NCBI GenBank assembly: GCA_945897805.1
Contig: CAMDFX010000011.1
Location: 1-64,000, forward strand
DNA: 64,000 bases
Reading direction: 5' to 3'
DNA from: Chryseobacterium gleum
GTDB taxonomy: Bacteria > Bacteroidota > Bacteroidia > Flavobacteriales_D > Crocinitomicaceae
In this document: piece after piece, positions 43,511 through 52,929 of the stretch
Layout: each line of letters opens with the position of its first letter
Position numbering within the stretch: position 1 is the stretch's first letter
Program-made: the position numbers and the translations under genes
Notes under the pieces: model-generated
Databases searched by the model: none
What the model was told of the DNA's origin: nothing
Seen by the model: the letters and a program-made list of their open reading frames with translations, nothing else

Positions 43511-45478
43511 TTGAAGCACTTTATTTTAGCACCATTTCTTTTTTTTGTTTTTGTTGGCTATGGTCAGGCAGGATCAAAAAATAATTCAGAGCTCGAGTTT
43601 TTGAAAAAGCGAATCAGGCAGAGTACCTATTATGATTCAGTTGCAGTTTTTCAAAATGGAGCAAAAGCAATCAAATTAGCCAGAAAATTAAACTCTTTAA
43701 GTGAAGAAGGTATAATTTTTCAATACTATGGGAACTTCTATTATTTCTCTCGTAATATTTCTAAAGCCAAAGAATATTACCACAAAACAATTGAAATTGC
43801 AAAAAAAGCCAATGACAAGAAATTACAAAATTCTACTGATCTTAGATTGGCGTTTATGCTCAGTGATGTTGATAAATTGGCCGCTGAAAAGAAATTTAAA
43901 TATCTTTTAAATCAAGCGATAAAGTATAATTTCCCTGAAAATATAGTGGAGGCATATAATGGATTAGGACTCATTTACGATGCAAGGAGAATTGGAGATG
44001 AAGCTTTGAAATATTATTTGAAAGCACTCAAGATTGCCGAAAAAAATAATCTACTATACAAACAAGCGATTATTTTGAATAACATCGGATTAGTGAAAGT
44101 AGATAATAATCAAATAAAAGAAGCAAAAATCGATTTTGATCGTGCATTGGTTTTGGCAGTTAAGACAGAAGAGTCAAGATTGGCAATCAGTTTGCACAGT
44201 AATTTAGGTTTTGTAAATGACGATTTGAAAAATTTTAAAGAGTCAATCAAACATTATAAAGAAACACTGAAAAGCGCAATAAAATTAGGGTTTCCTACTG
44301 CAAAAGCCATAGCAAAGATTAACCTTGGCAATAGTTATTTTCGAGATAGACAAATTGATTTAGCCATGGAAAATTGTGATTCAGCGCTTATCATCTTTAA
44401 AAAGTACAATGAAAAAGAATTTATTGGTCAATCCTTATTACTGCGGGCTGCAATCAATATTGAAAAGGGCAATTTATCAGCGGCTAGGGCGGATGTTGAT
44501 TCAGTCCTAATCTTCTGTAAGAATTATCCAAATCCAAGGGATTATATAGCCGCTCTTAAGGTATTGTCTGCCATTTATGAGAAAGAAGGGAATTTTAAAA
44601 AATCACTTGAGTATACCAAAAAGTTTAATGAATTAGATGACAGTTTATCTGAGATTTCTAACAAAGATAAGATGGTTCAAATGCAAGTTGCATATGGAAA
44701 AGAAAGAATTGAATCTGAATTGGAAAATGAAAAAAGTAAAAATGCACTTTCGAAAAAAGAAAACGAGTTGAAGCTAATTCGCTTGAGATTTGTCTTGATT
44801 TTAGGATTTTCAATGTTGGGATTTGTGATAGGTTTCATTTTTATCAGAGCTGTAATTATCACCAAGCGACAACAAATCTTGTTTTCACAAAAATTAATCG
44901 AGAATATTGATGATGAAAGAAGTCGTATTTCCAAAGATTTACATGACAATATCGGACAGTCATTGTCAGTGATTAAGTCAAAAATAAATATGTTTAATAA
45001 GGGAAGAATTCAAGCTATTGATGGATTAGATGTTGATTTGGGAGAAGTTATTAATCAAACCAGAAGTATTTCTCATCATTTACATCCTGCATTTTTAGAG
45101 AAAATTGGTTTAGCAAGATCTTTGGCTTCTTTGCTCGAAAAAGTTCAGGAAAGCACCAATATTGAATGCAGTTTGGAGCTTATCGATAACATTAAATCGT
45201 TGCCAAAAGAGACTAATACACAAATCTATAGAATCATTCAAGAATGTGTTAACAATACAATCAAACATGCAGAAGCATCAGCTTTGAAAATTTCAATTTT
45301 TAAAAAGGAGGAACAATTTGTACTCGAATATAAAGACAATGGTATTGGATTGAAAGACTCGCCAAATGCAGATGTTGGAATTGGAATTTTAACCATCAAA
45401 GAAAGAGTAAATAAATTAAATGGGAAAGTGAGTTTTGTCTCAAATGCAAATGGATTTAGATTAATTTTGAAATTTTAA
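43511..45478 (+). CDS. TPR-containing sensor histidine kinase (HisKA_3, NarX-like)
   Basis: 655 aa, starting at TTG; it begins MKHFILAPFLFFVFVGYGQA, a clean signal peptide, and no nearby in-frame ATG does. About eight TPR repeats (residues about 45-400) form the sensor. One TM helix (about 424-450, RFVLILGFSMLGFVIGFIF) is followed by the HisKA_3 motif RISKDLHDNIGQSLSVIK (His about 477) and an HATPase with IIQECVNNTIKHAEA and KDNGIGLKDS. Its response regulator follows 21 bp downstream. Confidence 0.9.
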   Translation: MKHFILAPFLFFVFVGYGQAGSKNNSELEFLKKRIRQSTYYDSVAVFQNGAKAIKLARKLNSLSEEGIIFQYYGNFYYFSRNISKAKEYYHKTIEIAKKANDKKLQNSTDLRLAFMLSDVDKLAAEKKFKYLLNQAIKYNFPENIVEAYNGLGLIYDARRIGDEALKYYLKALKIAEKNNLLYKQAIILNNIGLVKVDNNQIKEAKIDFDRALVLAVKTEESRLAISLHSNLGFVNDDLKNFKESIKHYKETLKSAIKLGFPTAKAIAKINLGNSYFRDRQIDLAMENCDSALIIFKKYNEKEFIGQSLLLRAAINIEKGNLSAARADVDSVLIFCKNYPNPRDYIAALKVLSAIYEKEGNFKKSLEYTKKFNELDDSLSEISNKDKMVQMQVAYGKERIESELENEKSKNALSKKENELKLIRLRFVLILGFSMLGFVIGFIFIRAVIITKRQQILFSQKLIENIDDERSRISKDLHDNIGQSLSVIKSKINMFNKGRIQAIDGLDVDLGEVINQTRSISHHLHPAFLEKIGLARSLASLLEKVQESTNIECSLELIDNIKSLPKETNTQIYRIIQECVNNTIKHAEASALKISIFKKEEQFVLEYKDNGIGLKDSPNADVGIGILTIKERVNKLNGKVSFVSNANGFRLILKF

Positions 45479-45499
45479 GTAATTAACTGTTGAAAAATC

Positions 45500-46174
45500 A
45501 TGGAAACGATGCACGTAGCAATTGCAGACGATCATCCAATTTTTAGAAGCGGACTTAAGTTCTTGCTTGAGTCTTCATTCAAAAATATTTTTGTCAATCA
45601 ATTTGAAAATGGCGAGGAAATTCTTGAATTTGTAAAAATAAGAATGCCAGATATCATGATCGTCGATATTGACATGCCCTTTAAAAATGGTTTAGAGGTT
45701 TGTAAGTTGATAACTCAAATGGAAATCGATTCGAAAGTAATAATTCTAACCATGTATAAAGACATTGAAATGCTAAAGGTGGCATTTCGCAATGGCGCGA
45801 AAGGATATTTGGTAAAAGACAATACTTCTGAAGAACTTGTTGATTGTATTCAAACTGTCATGGAAGGCAAAAAATACGTGGCTAAAGATTTGCGCGAGTT
45901 AGGAGCTAATTTGTTTAATAATGACACATTAAAAGTTCAAATTCCTGAATTGATAGGAAGTCTTACCCAAACAGAATTGAAAACGCTTAAGTTGGTGAGA
46001 AATAAATTATCAAGTAAAGAAATTGCTAATTTGCTTTTTGTTTCTGTAAAATCTGTCGAAAATTATCGTTCTAGAATCTGCAAGAAATTGAATCTAGATG
46101 CCAGAAATAACAGCTTGTTAATCTGGATAATGGACAACAAAAATATTTTGGATAACATCAAAGAATTTGATTAA
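45500..46174 (+). CDS. NarL/LuxR-family response regulator
   Basis: 224 aa. Receiver domain with acidic pair ADDHPIFRSGL, phosphoacceptor Asp56 (MIVDIDMPFKNG), Thr/Lys in ILTMYKD and GYLVKDN. The LuxR-type HTH is at about 150-215 (LTQTELKTLKLVRNKLSSKEIANLLFVSVKSVENYRSRI). It is the cognate partner of the upstream TPR kinase. The downstream T9SS adhesin-like gene is a candidate target by position only. Confidence 0.95.
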   Translation: METMHVAIADDHPIFRSGLKFLLESSFKNIFVNQFENGEEILEFVKIRMPDIMIVDIDMPFKNGLEVCKLITQMEIDSKVIILTMYKDIEMLKVAFRNGAKGYLVKDNTSEELVDCIQTVMEGKKYVAKDLRELGANLFNNDTLKVQIPELIGSLTQTELKTLKLVRNKLSSKEIANLLFVSVKSVENYRSRICKKLNLDARNNSLLIWIMDNKNILDNIKEFD

Positions 46175-46339
46175 TTGACTTTTGGATTACTATTTGAGGG
46201 GGCAGCCCCAAGAGCGATTCTTGTAATATTTTATACATTTACTTTTTTAGTTTGAATAGGAAGTAAATTTTAAACTGCAATTTACTATTTTTACGTTTAA
46301 ATTAAAGTTAAGCTTATTTTGTTAATTAACACTAAAAGT

Positions 46340-49276
46340 ATGTCAAAAATAAATGTATTATTTCTATTTTTTTTCATAAATATGGGAATAATGAATGCTC
46401 AAAATTTGGTCATAAACCCAAGCTTTGAGAATACGGTAAATGGTTGCGCTGGCTTTCCTTTTCCTGTCGAAGGTTTCTCAGACTTGAATGATTGGGACAA
46501 TGCCAATTCAAATACACCAGGTGATTCTTGTTCTTCCCCAGATTTATTTTCAACTTGCAATACAGGAATTACAAATATTTTAGGTGTGCCAGGAAATGCA
46601 CTGGGTTATCAGAATGCCAGAACCGGGGACAAATATGCTGGAATAATTAGTTATTCTGCTCCCTTTGGCTTCAATGATCAATACAGAGAATATATTCAGG
46701 GTCGCACCAATTCAGCTTTGGTCGCTGGACAAACTTATTGCGTTTCAATGTATGTCAGTTTAGCCGATGATTCTCCTTGGGCATGCAATAATATGGGGAT
46801 TTATTTTTCAAATTCCCAGTACTTGCGAGATGCTTGCGCGGGCACAAGTCCGAGAATTAACGTCACGCCACAACTAAATTATTCATGCGCAGTAATTAAT
46901 GATACAACTCCACAATGGTATAGAATTCAATGGGATTATGTTGCTGCTGGCGGTGAACAATATTTTGTAATTGGAAATTTTTTCAATGATGCAGGAACAA
47001 ATTCCGTTGGCACTGGGGCGACAAGTTTGCAAAATCAATATGCCTACTATTATATTGATGATGTTAGCATTGTACCAAATACTTGCTGTTTTGCAGATAT
47101 TTCCCCCGTTGGAACTGTTTGTGTATCAGATTCACCAATTATTTTGACTGCTGAAGCACCCAATTCAGCTATTAGCTGCTCTCCTGCAGCTATCACCGGT
47201 ACTTGGAGTGGTCCAGGTATGGCAACAAACGGAACCTTTACTCCAGTAACTGCCGGGCCAGGCACACATACAATCACTTTTACTCTAAGTTGTGGTACAG
47301 CCGTAACAACAGAGATAATAGTTAGTCCATGCGTTGCGCTTTCTGTTTGTGTTGAAACAAATGGAAATTTAACAGCGTCTAATGGTGTTTCTCCCTATTC
47401 GTGGCAAAATCAAATAACGACGCAAGATTGCAGCGCTTGCTTTTTTGGATGTGCTTTTCCTCCAGGATGTGCTGTAAATGTAACTTCTTGGGCCACTTTT
47501 GCCACAAGCAATTCAATTCCTGCGCCAACAGGTTTTCCTGTTCAAGTAATTGATAATGCTGGTACAATTTTTCTTATTACAAGCTTGGCTTCCCTGCCAG
47601 CATGTTCTTCAAATCCTTGTCCTACAATAAATGTTGCAATCTCAGGCCAAACTGATGTTGGTTGTGGGTCTACAAACAATGGCTCTGCAACCGTTTCTGC
47701 TTCAGGAGGAACAGCGCCTTATCAATATTTATGGACGCCAGGAAATTTGACTGGCCCAATTCAAAGTAGTTTAAGTGTGGGAACTTATACGGTTTCTGTT
47801 ATTGATGCAGCTAGTTGCACTGGTTCAACAACTGTGACTATTGGTCAAGCATCTACCTTAAATTTGACAATGAGTTCAACTCCTTCAACTTGTGGTTTGG
47901 ATAATGGAACAGCTTCGGTTGCTGTTTCTGGGGGCTCTGGAACTTATTCATACACTTGGTCTCCTGCGGGTGGAACTTCTTCTACAACTGCAGCTGTTGC
48001 CGGTGGCGTAACTTATACTGTAAACGTGACGAATGGTTCTTGTTCAGGTTCAAATTCAATTTTAGTTGGTGCGTCAAATGCTATCACTGCTGCTTCTAGC
48101 ACTGTTGGGGCAAATTGTGGTGCGACAGACGGGAGTGCAACAGTCACACCTTCAGGTGGAACGCTTCCTTATTCTTATCTTTGGTCACCAATTGGTGGCA
48201 ATGCAGCAACTGCAAATGGTTTAGGGAGTGGTCCATATTCTGTATTGATTTCTGATGCTACAGGTTGTTCACTGACTTTTCCAATAAATATTCCAGCAAT
48301 TGGTGGTCCTACTGTCACAATCTCAAGTATTGTAGGTTCCACTTGTGGACAAAATGACGGCTCAGCAACAGCGACTGTAACTGGTGGAACCGCTCCTTAT
48401 TTATATTCTTGGTCACCAACTGGTGGAAATTCAGCAATTGCTAATGGAATCTCAGCAGGAACATATACTGTATCTGTGACAGATGGTGCTGGTTGTTTAG
48501 TTTCAGAAACAGCAATAGTTCCAGGTGGTGCACCAATCGTTATTTCAAATACAGTTACAGATGAAGATTGCGGACAAAACAATGGTCAAATTGCACTGAC
48601 TGTATCTGGTGGAGTTGCACCTTTTTCATTTTCATGGACCCCAACAAATCAAAATGCTGCAGTTATTTCTAATTTATCTGGAGGTCAATATTCCGTAATT
48701 GTCACCGATGCAGACGGCTGCATTGTCAACGGATCTTACACAGTTGATATTATTGGGACTTTACCAGTGAGTGTTAATCCATTATCAGCAACAATTAACG
48801 AAGGCGAATCAGTCCAATTGACAGCATCAGGAGGTACAACTTATCTTTGGACGCCATCAGACGGTATTAATTGCCAGTCATTTGCTTGTGATACTGTAAT
48901 TGCAACCCCAACAATTACGACCACCTACGAAGTGTTAATTACAGGTGCCTCAGGTTGTCAAGGAACAGAAAACGTGACAGTTTTCGTAAATCCAATTTGC
49001 AGCAAAGAGGTTTTTGTACCAACGATTTTTTCACCAAATGGCGATGGAAAAAATGATCAACAATGTGTTTTAGGAAATTGTATTGCTTCAATGGAATTTT
49101 CGATATACAACAGGTGGGGAGAAATAGTATTTTCAACAACTGACCAAAACCAATGCTGGGATGGAATGTATAAGAGCAAAAAAGTGAACGCAGGGGTTTT
49201 TGTTTACAAACTTAAAGCCAGTTTGACAAATGGAGGTGAGGTGAATCAATCTGGTAATATTACTGTAACTCAATAA
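46340..49276 (+). CDS. T9SS type B sorted adhesin-like protein with SprB repeats
   Basis: 978 aa from the ATG at 46340 (MSKINVLFLFFFINMGIMNAQ, signal peptide). The N-terminal carbohydrate-binding-like domain (NLVINPSFENT) is followed by a beta sandwich. Five SprB-type repeats of about 75 aa then start near residues 440-742, with G-x-NNGSATV-SGG-PY-Y-WTP and GTYTVSVTDA-GC. The C-terminus EVFVPTIFSPNGDGKNDQQCV onward is a type B (CHU_C) sorting domain. Such proteins are large surface adhesins or gliding-related. The next gene is a PorP/SprF partner, as usual for type B cargo. Confidence 0.9.
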   Translation: MSKINVLFLFFFINMGIMNAQNLVINPSFENTVNGCAGFPFPVEGFSDLNDWDNANSNTPGDSCSSPDLFSTCNTGITNILGVPGNALGYQNARTGDKYAGIISYSAPFGFNDQYREYIQGRTNSALVAGQTYCVSMYVSLADDSPWACNNMGIYFSNSQYLRDACAGTSPRINVTPQLNYSCAVINDTTPQWYRIQWDYVAAGGEQYFVIGNFFNDAGTNSVGTGATSLQNQYAYYYIDDVSIVPNTCCFADISPVGTVCVSDSPIILTAEAPNSAISCSPAAITGTWSGPGMATNGTFTPVTAGPGTHTITFTLSCGTAVTTEIIVSPCVALSVCVETNGNLTASNGVSPYSWQNQITTQDCSACFFGCAFPPGCAVNVTSWATFATSNSIPAPTGFPVQVIDNAGTIFLITSLASLPACSSNPCPTINVAISGQTDVGCGSTNNGSATVSASGGTAPYQYLWTPGNLTGPIQSSLSVGTYTVSVIDAASCTGSTTVTIGQASTLNLTMSSTPSTCGLDNGTASVAVSGGSGTYSYTWSPAGGTSSTTAAVAGGVTYTVNVTNGSCSGSNSILVGASNAITAASSTVGANCGATDGSATVTPSGGTLPYSYLWSPIGGNAATANGLGSGPYSVLISDATGCSLTFPINIPAIGGPTVTISSIVGSTCGQNDGSATATVTGGTAPYLYSWSPTGGNSAIANGISAGTYTVSVTDGAGCLVSETAIVPGGAPIVISNTVTDEDCGQNNGQIALTVSGGVAPFSFSWTPTNQNAAVISNLSGGQYSVIVTDADGCIVNGSYTVDIIGTLPVSVNPLSATINEGESVQLTASGGTTYLWTPSDGINCQSFACDTVIATPTITTTYEVLITGASGCQGTENVTVFVNPICSKEVFVPTIFSPNGDGKNDQQCVLGNCIASMEFSIYNRWGEIVFSTTDQNQCWDGMYKSKKVNAGVFVYKLKASLTNGGEVNQSGNITVTQ

Positions 49277-49285
49277 TAAAATAGT

Positions 49286-50329
49286 ATGAAATCAAGAATC
49301 ATTAGCCTTTTTATAGTGTCATTATTGATGAATAATTCTGAGGAATTATTTGCGCAAGATATTCATTTTTCTCAAGCCTCAAATTCTCCACTTACATTGA
49401 ATCCTGCGCTAACAGGAGCAAGCGGTGTTGCGCAAGTTATTGTAAATTACAGAACCCAATGGAGAAGTGTTGCAACACCATATAATACGATGGCAGCTTC
49501 TTTTGAAATGCGCTTAAATGAAGGTTCAAGACGAAAAAAAGGGATTTTTGCAATGGGAGTGAATTTTTACAACGATCAAGCAGGTGATTTAAAATTAACT
49601 ACTACAAATGCAAATTTAAATATGGCTTACCATTTAATTTTAGATAAAAAAAGTTCGATAGGATGTGGAATTTATGCAGGATTTGGGGAAAGATCAATAG
49701 CTACTTCAACCGGGAAATGGGCGAGTCAATTTAATGGTGATTACTATGATGCAAATCTTCAAAGTGGTGAATCAGTATTTGCAGATAAAATAAATTATTT
49801 TGATGTTGGAACTGGATTTGTTTATACTTACAAGGGTTCTGAAAATTATATGACCAGTAATAATCAAAAAGACTTTAACATAGGATTTGCTGTTTATCAT
49901 CTAAATCGGCCTGATTATTCATTCATGTCAGCCAATAATGAACAGCTTTATATGAGATTTTCAGGGTTTGCAAATGCAATTATCGGAATTAGCAACACTA
50001 GAAATTCGCTGATGCCGGCAATTTATTTTCAAAGGCAGCGAACAGCAACAGAATTTCTATTTGGAACTTATTGGCGATACCGCATTCAAGAAGCTTCAAA
50101 AGTCACAGGATTTAATAAAGGCAGCTATCTTTCATTGGGCGCATTTTACAGAACGAATGATGCTTTTGTTGCTAAAGCAATGTTTGAAATGATGGATTAT
50201 TCTGTCGGCTTTGCTTATGATATTAATGTTTCAAGTTTGGCAAACGTATCAAAAACAAAAGGTGGATTTGAAATCTTTCTGAAATACAGTTTGGCAAAAA
50301 AATCAGGTGTAAATCGTTCTAGAATCTAA
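49286..50329 (+). CDS. PorP/SprF-family type IX secretion membrane protein
   Basis: 347 aa with a signal peptide (about residues 1-23). The mature start QDIHFSQASNSPLTLNPALTGA is the hallmark of PorP/SprF outer-membrane beta barrels, which serve as partner for secretion or attachment of type B sorting proteins. It is nine bases downstream of the adhesin gene and in the same direction, so one cargo-partner operon is likely. Confidence 0.92.
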   Translation: MKSRIISLFIVSLLMNNSEELFAQDIHFSQASNSPLTLNPALTGASGVAQVIVNYRTQWRSVATPYNTMAASFEMRLNEGSRRKKGIFAMGVNFYNDQAGDLKLTTTNANLNMAYHLILDKKSSIGCGIYAGFGERSIATSTGKWASQFNGDYYDANLQSGESVFADKINYFDVGTGFVYTYKGSENYMTSNNQKDFNIGFAVYHLNRPDYSFMSANNEQLYMRFSGFANAIIGISNTRNSLMPAIYFQRQRTATEFLFGTYWRYRIQEASKVTGFNKGSYLSLGAFYRTNDAFVAKAMFEMMDYSVGFAYDINVSSLANVSKTKGGFEIFLKYSLAKKSGVNRSRI

Positions 50330-50485
50330 ATATTGAAAAGCAAATAGGGTTATTTTCAAGTACCAAGTAAATTTCAAAATTGCTAAATAAAGTAAATGTT
50401 TTAAGATTCAATATTAGGGGTTTAAATTGTCGTAAAAAAGGTCGGGAATTTACCAACACCAACCTTCATTGCTTTATTTAGATTA

Positions 50486-51148
50486 TTAAGCACCTCTTTT
50501 TAATTGCATTAAAACTTTAAAGGCTTTGTCTACATCGTCCTGATTAAAAATTACCGTAAATTCATTGGCTGTTGAAACGATTTCAACGATGTTAAGTCCT
50601 TCCCAAGCTAAGTGCTTTAAAATGTAGTAATAAACACCATAAATCTCAGTATTAATACTAGGTAATTTAACAGTTATGGAGGCCAAGCTTTTCGTGTGAG
50701 ATTTAAGTTTTTCAGATTTTAAAAGTGTTAAAAGTCGCTCAGTGTAAATGGAATTTGTTACAATTGACGTTTCAGTAACTCCTCTGCTAATGGTATAAAA
50801 ACTGTCATTTTCAACTTCTAAAAGTTGAATTAAATCAGCTTGTCTGCGTTTTAGTGAATCTGAATTTTCGAAGGTGAAATCTTCTAGGTTACTTCTGACC
50901 AAAAAGTCACCTAATTCGCTCATGATGTTTACGATTTTTAAATTTAATCGGTGGTACAAGCCTGGAGTCATTCTTTTTATAGACATCACAATTGCACCTT
51001 CTTTTACCTCAGAACCGTAGATCTGTTCAATTTCAGGTTTGATTTTACGCGCAAGTGCTGAGATGTTTACAAGGTTTTCGGTCATTGCTTCCCTAAGAAA
51101 CGGACTTTTATTAATAATATCTTCGGTTATTTTTCCTATTGATAGCAT
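50486..51148 (-). CDS. ACT-like domain protein (unknown role)
   Basis: 220 aa. The C-terminal 90 residues read as two ACT-like units (ASITVKLPSINTEIYGVYYYILKHLAWEGLNIVEIVSTANEF with a preceding SIVTN segment). The N-terminal 120 residues are helical (ISALARKIKPEIEQIYGSEVKEGAIVMSIKRM). I recall relatives in Bacteroidota carrying only a generic or aspartate-kinase-regulatory label, but no kinase domain is present. Likely a small-molecule-sensing regulatory protein; ligand unknown. Confidence 0.65.
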   Translation of the reverse strand: MLSIGKITEDIINKSPFLREAMTENLVNISALARKIKPEIEQIYGSEVKEGAIVMSIKRMTPGLYHRLNLKIVNIMSELGDFLVRSNLEDFTFENSDSLKRRQADLIQLLEVENDSFYTISRGVTETSIVTNSIYTERLLTLLKSEKLKSHTKSLASITVKLPSINTEIYGVYYYILKHLAWEGLNIVEIVSTANEFTVIFNQDDVDKAFKVLMQLKRGA

Positions 51149-51317
51149 GTAGTTTGAAATAAGGGTTGATATAATGTATTGTAGTTTGAAATAGTGTGCA
51201 AATTTAAATAATTTTCAACAAAAACAACGTTTTATTAATTGACTATAAAACTGAATTTTGTAACTTGGAGATTACTTAAGTGTAATGCAAAAATAAAAAT
51301 AAATATTTAAAATTGTG

Positions 51318-52016
51318 TTATTTCTTTAGCTTTTTGTAAACGTGTTTTAATGCTAATTTAAATTGTTCGTCTATAGTGATTAAACTATTGTCAATTAAAA
51401 TAGAATCAGTTGTTTGGAGTAGGGGGCTTTCTTCTCTTGTGCTATCCAGAAAATCTCTTTCAAGTAGATTTTTTTCTATTTCCTGTAATGTAATATTGGA
51501 ATTTGCAGTATAAAGCTCTTTATATCTTCTTTCAGCCCTAATTTTTGGATCTGCAGTAATAAAAAATTTAACTTCTGCATTAGGAAAAACGACCGAGCCG
51601 ATATCTCTTCCGTCCATTACAATTCCTCCATTTAAACCCATTTTTCTCTGCTCAAAAACAAGTTTTAACCTCACTTCTTTTATAGATGCAATTTTACTTA
51701 CGAGGTTGCTAATTTCTAAACCTCTTATTTTTGACTCAACATTTTCTTTGTTGAGGTAGATTTCAGGTTTTCCATTCTCTTTGTTTATCTCAAAATGAAG
51801 TTCAATATTTGGTAAATTTTCAACGATTGATTTTACTTCAAAAGTATCTTCACTAATCCAATTGTTTTGAAATGCATACAATGCCACAGCGCGATACATT
51901 GCCCCTGTATCAATAAAAATGTACTTCAATTTCTTTGCCAACGCCTTTGCCAAAGTACTTTTACCGCATGAAGAATATCCATCTATGGCAATGGTGATTT
52001 TTTTTTGATCAGACAT
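51318..52016 (-). CDS. cmk: Cytidylate kinase
   Basis: 232 aa from the ATG at 52016 (MSDQKKITIAIDG); upstream residues in the longer frame lie in the terminator hairpin. P-loop GYSSCGKSTLAKALA, then FIDTGAMYRAVALYA, VVMDGRDIGSVVFPNAEVKFFITAD and RAERRYKEL are diagnostic for CMP/dCMP kinase, an essential pyrimidine salvage enzyme. Porins and PorQ genes follow upstream; the porQ-cmk neighbourhood is a known Bacteroidota arrangement. Confidence 0.95.
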   Translation of the reverse strand: MSDQKKITIAIDGYSSCGKSTLAKALAKKLKYIFIDTGAMYRAVALYAFQNNWISEDTFEVKSIVENLPNIELHFEINKENGKPEIYLNKENVESKIRGLEISNLVSKIASIKEVRLKLVFEQRKMGLNGGIVMDGRDIGSVVFPNAEVKFFITADPKIRAERRYKELYTANSNITLQEIEKNLLERDFLDSTREESPLLQTTDSILIDNSLITIDEQFKLALKHVYKKLKK

Positions 52017-52031
52017 ATATTTTTTATTTGG

Positions 52032-52090
52032 AAAAAAAAGGCACAAAAAAAGCCGTTCGAAAAGAACGACTTTTTTTGTGCCTTTTTTTT
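52032..52090 (-). terminator. Long terminator hairpin between the beta-barrel gene and cmk
   Basis: A very long hairpin: A8-GGCACA7-G-CGTTC arms pair across a GAAAA loop with matching T-rich arms, about 27 bp of near-continuous pairing (52032-52058 with 52063-52089). It ends the leftward beta-barrel gene 16 bp before the cmk start. Confidence 0.9.
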
Positions 52091-52092
52091 AA

Positions 52093-52770
52093 TTAGAATC
52101 TGAAACCTAAACGAACAGAAGCAATTAAATCGCTTGCTGTACCACTTTTTACTTCATTTGACAATGAATTAGTTGTAGTTCCACCCATTACTGTTGTGGT
52201 TTTACCTTCACCGATTGTGTAGTTTGAAATTTGAACCCCGATTTCACCTCCTAGGTAGAAAATGCTAGAGAAATTATAATCCAAACCACCCATTAGTGCA
52301 ACACCCATTCTTGTAGCTGGAGTTTCAGAATCTCTTGTATAATTTGCCATGTAACCAGCAGTTGTTGCGTTTTTTGCATCAATGATTGTTTTTTGGCTTC
52401 CGTATACGAAATCTACTGCTGCATAAGGAGAAATTTTATCAGTTCCTGCAACATGGTATTCAGCACCAATTGCTAAGTTCCAGATTGAAGATTTATCCAT
52501 GTAAGAACCTTTCTCACCAGTATTGTCAACTTCATTGCTGAAGTAATTATTTGTAACTGTATTGTTTGCCAATGCAAAAGTACCTCTAAGAGCTAACTTT
52601 TCAGTTGCGAAATAACGAACTCTCACTCCTGGAGCAAATTTCTTTCCGATCACTGTCCCTGAAGTTGTTGTTTGTCCTTCAAAAGAAATTCTTCCTTTTT
52701 GCTCTCCTGTTTGAGCCATCATAAGACCACTAAAAAGTAATCCTGTTAATAATAAACTTAATTTTTTCAT
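52093..52770 (-). CDS. Outer-membrane beta-barrel protein
   Basis: 225 aa from the ATG at 52770, giving the signal peptide MKKLSLLLTGLLFSGLMMAQ. The rest is alternating strands with GVRVRYFATEKLALRGTFAL, EYHVAGTDKISPYAAVDFVYG and a terminal aromatic (VRLGFRF), a typical 8-strand OmpW/porin-like barrel. Function beyond membrane-barrel is unknown. Confidence 0.82.
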   Translation of the reverse strand: MKKLSLLLTGLLFSGLMMAQTGEQKGRISFEGQTTTSGTVIGKKFAPGVRVRYFATEKLALRGTFALANNTVTNNYFSNEVDNTGEKGSYMDKSSIWNLAIGAEYHVAGTDKISPYAAVDFVYGSQKTIIDAKNATTAGYMANYTRDSETPATRMGVALMGGLDYNFSSIFYLGGEIGVQISNYTIGEGKTTTVMGGTTTNSLSNEVKSGTASDLIASVRLGFRF

Positions 52771-52929
52771 AAAATCATTAATTTGTTGGTTGTACAAATG
52801 TACATATAATATCTAACTGACAAAACAATTGAACAGAAATTACTAAAAAAAAATTTTTTTCAGGATGTTTTCAAACAATTTAAACTAAAAGTTTTTATTT
52901 ATGAGTTATTTATGGTGATTATTTCACCT

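Noticed and set aside
46198-46209. GGGGGCAGCCCC palindrome
   Set aside because: Too short to support a function; possibly part of a dispersed repeat, but only one copy is seen here.
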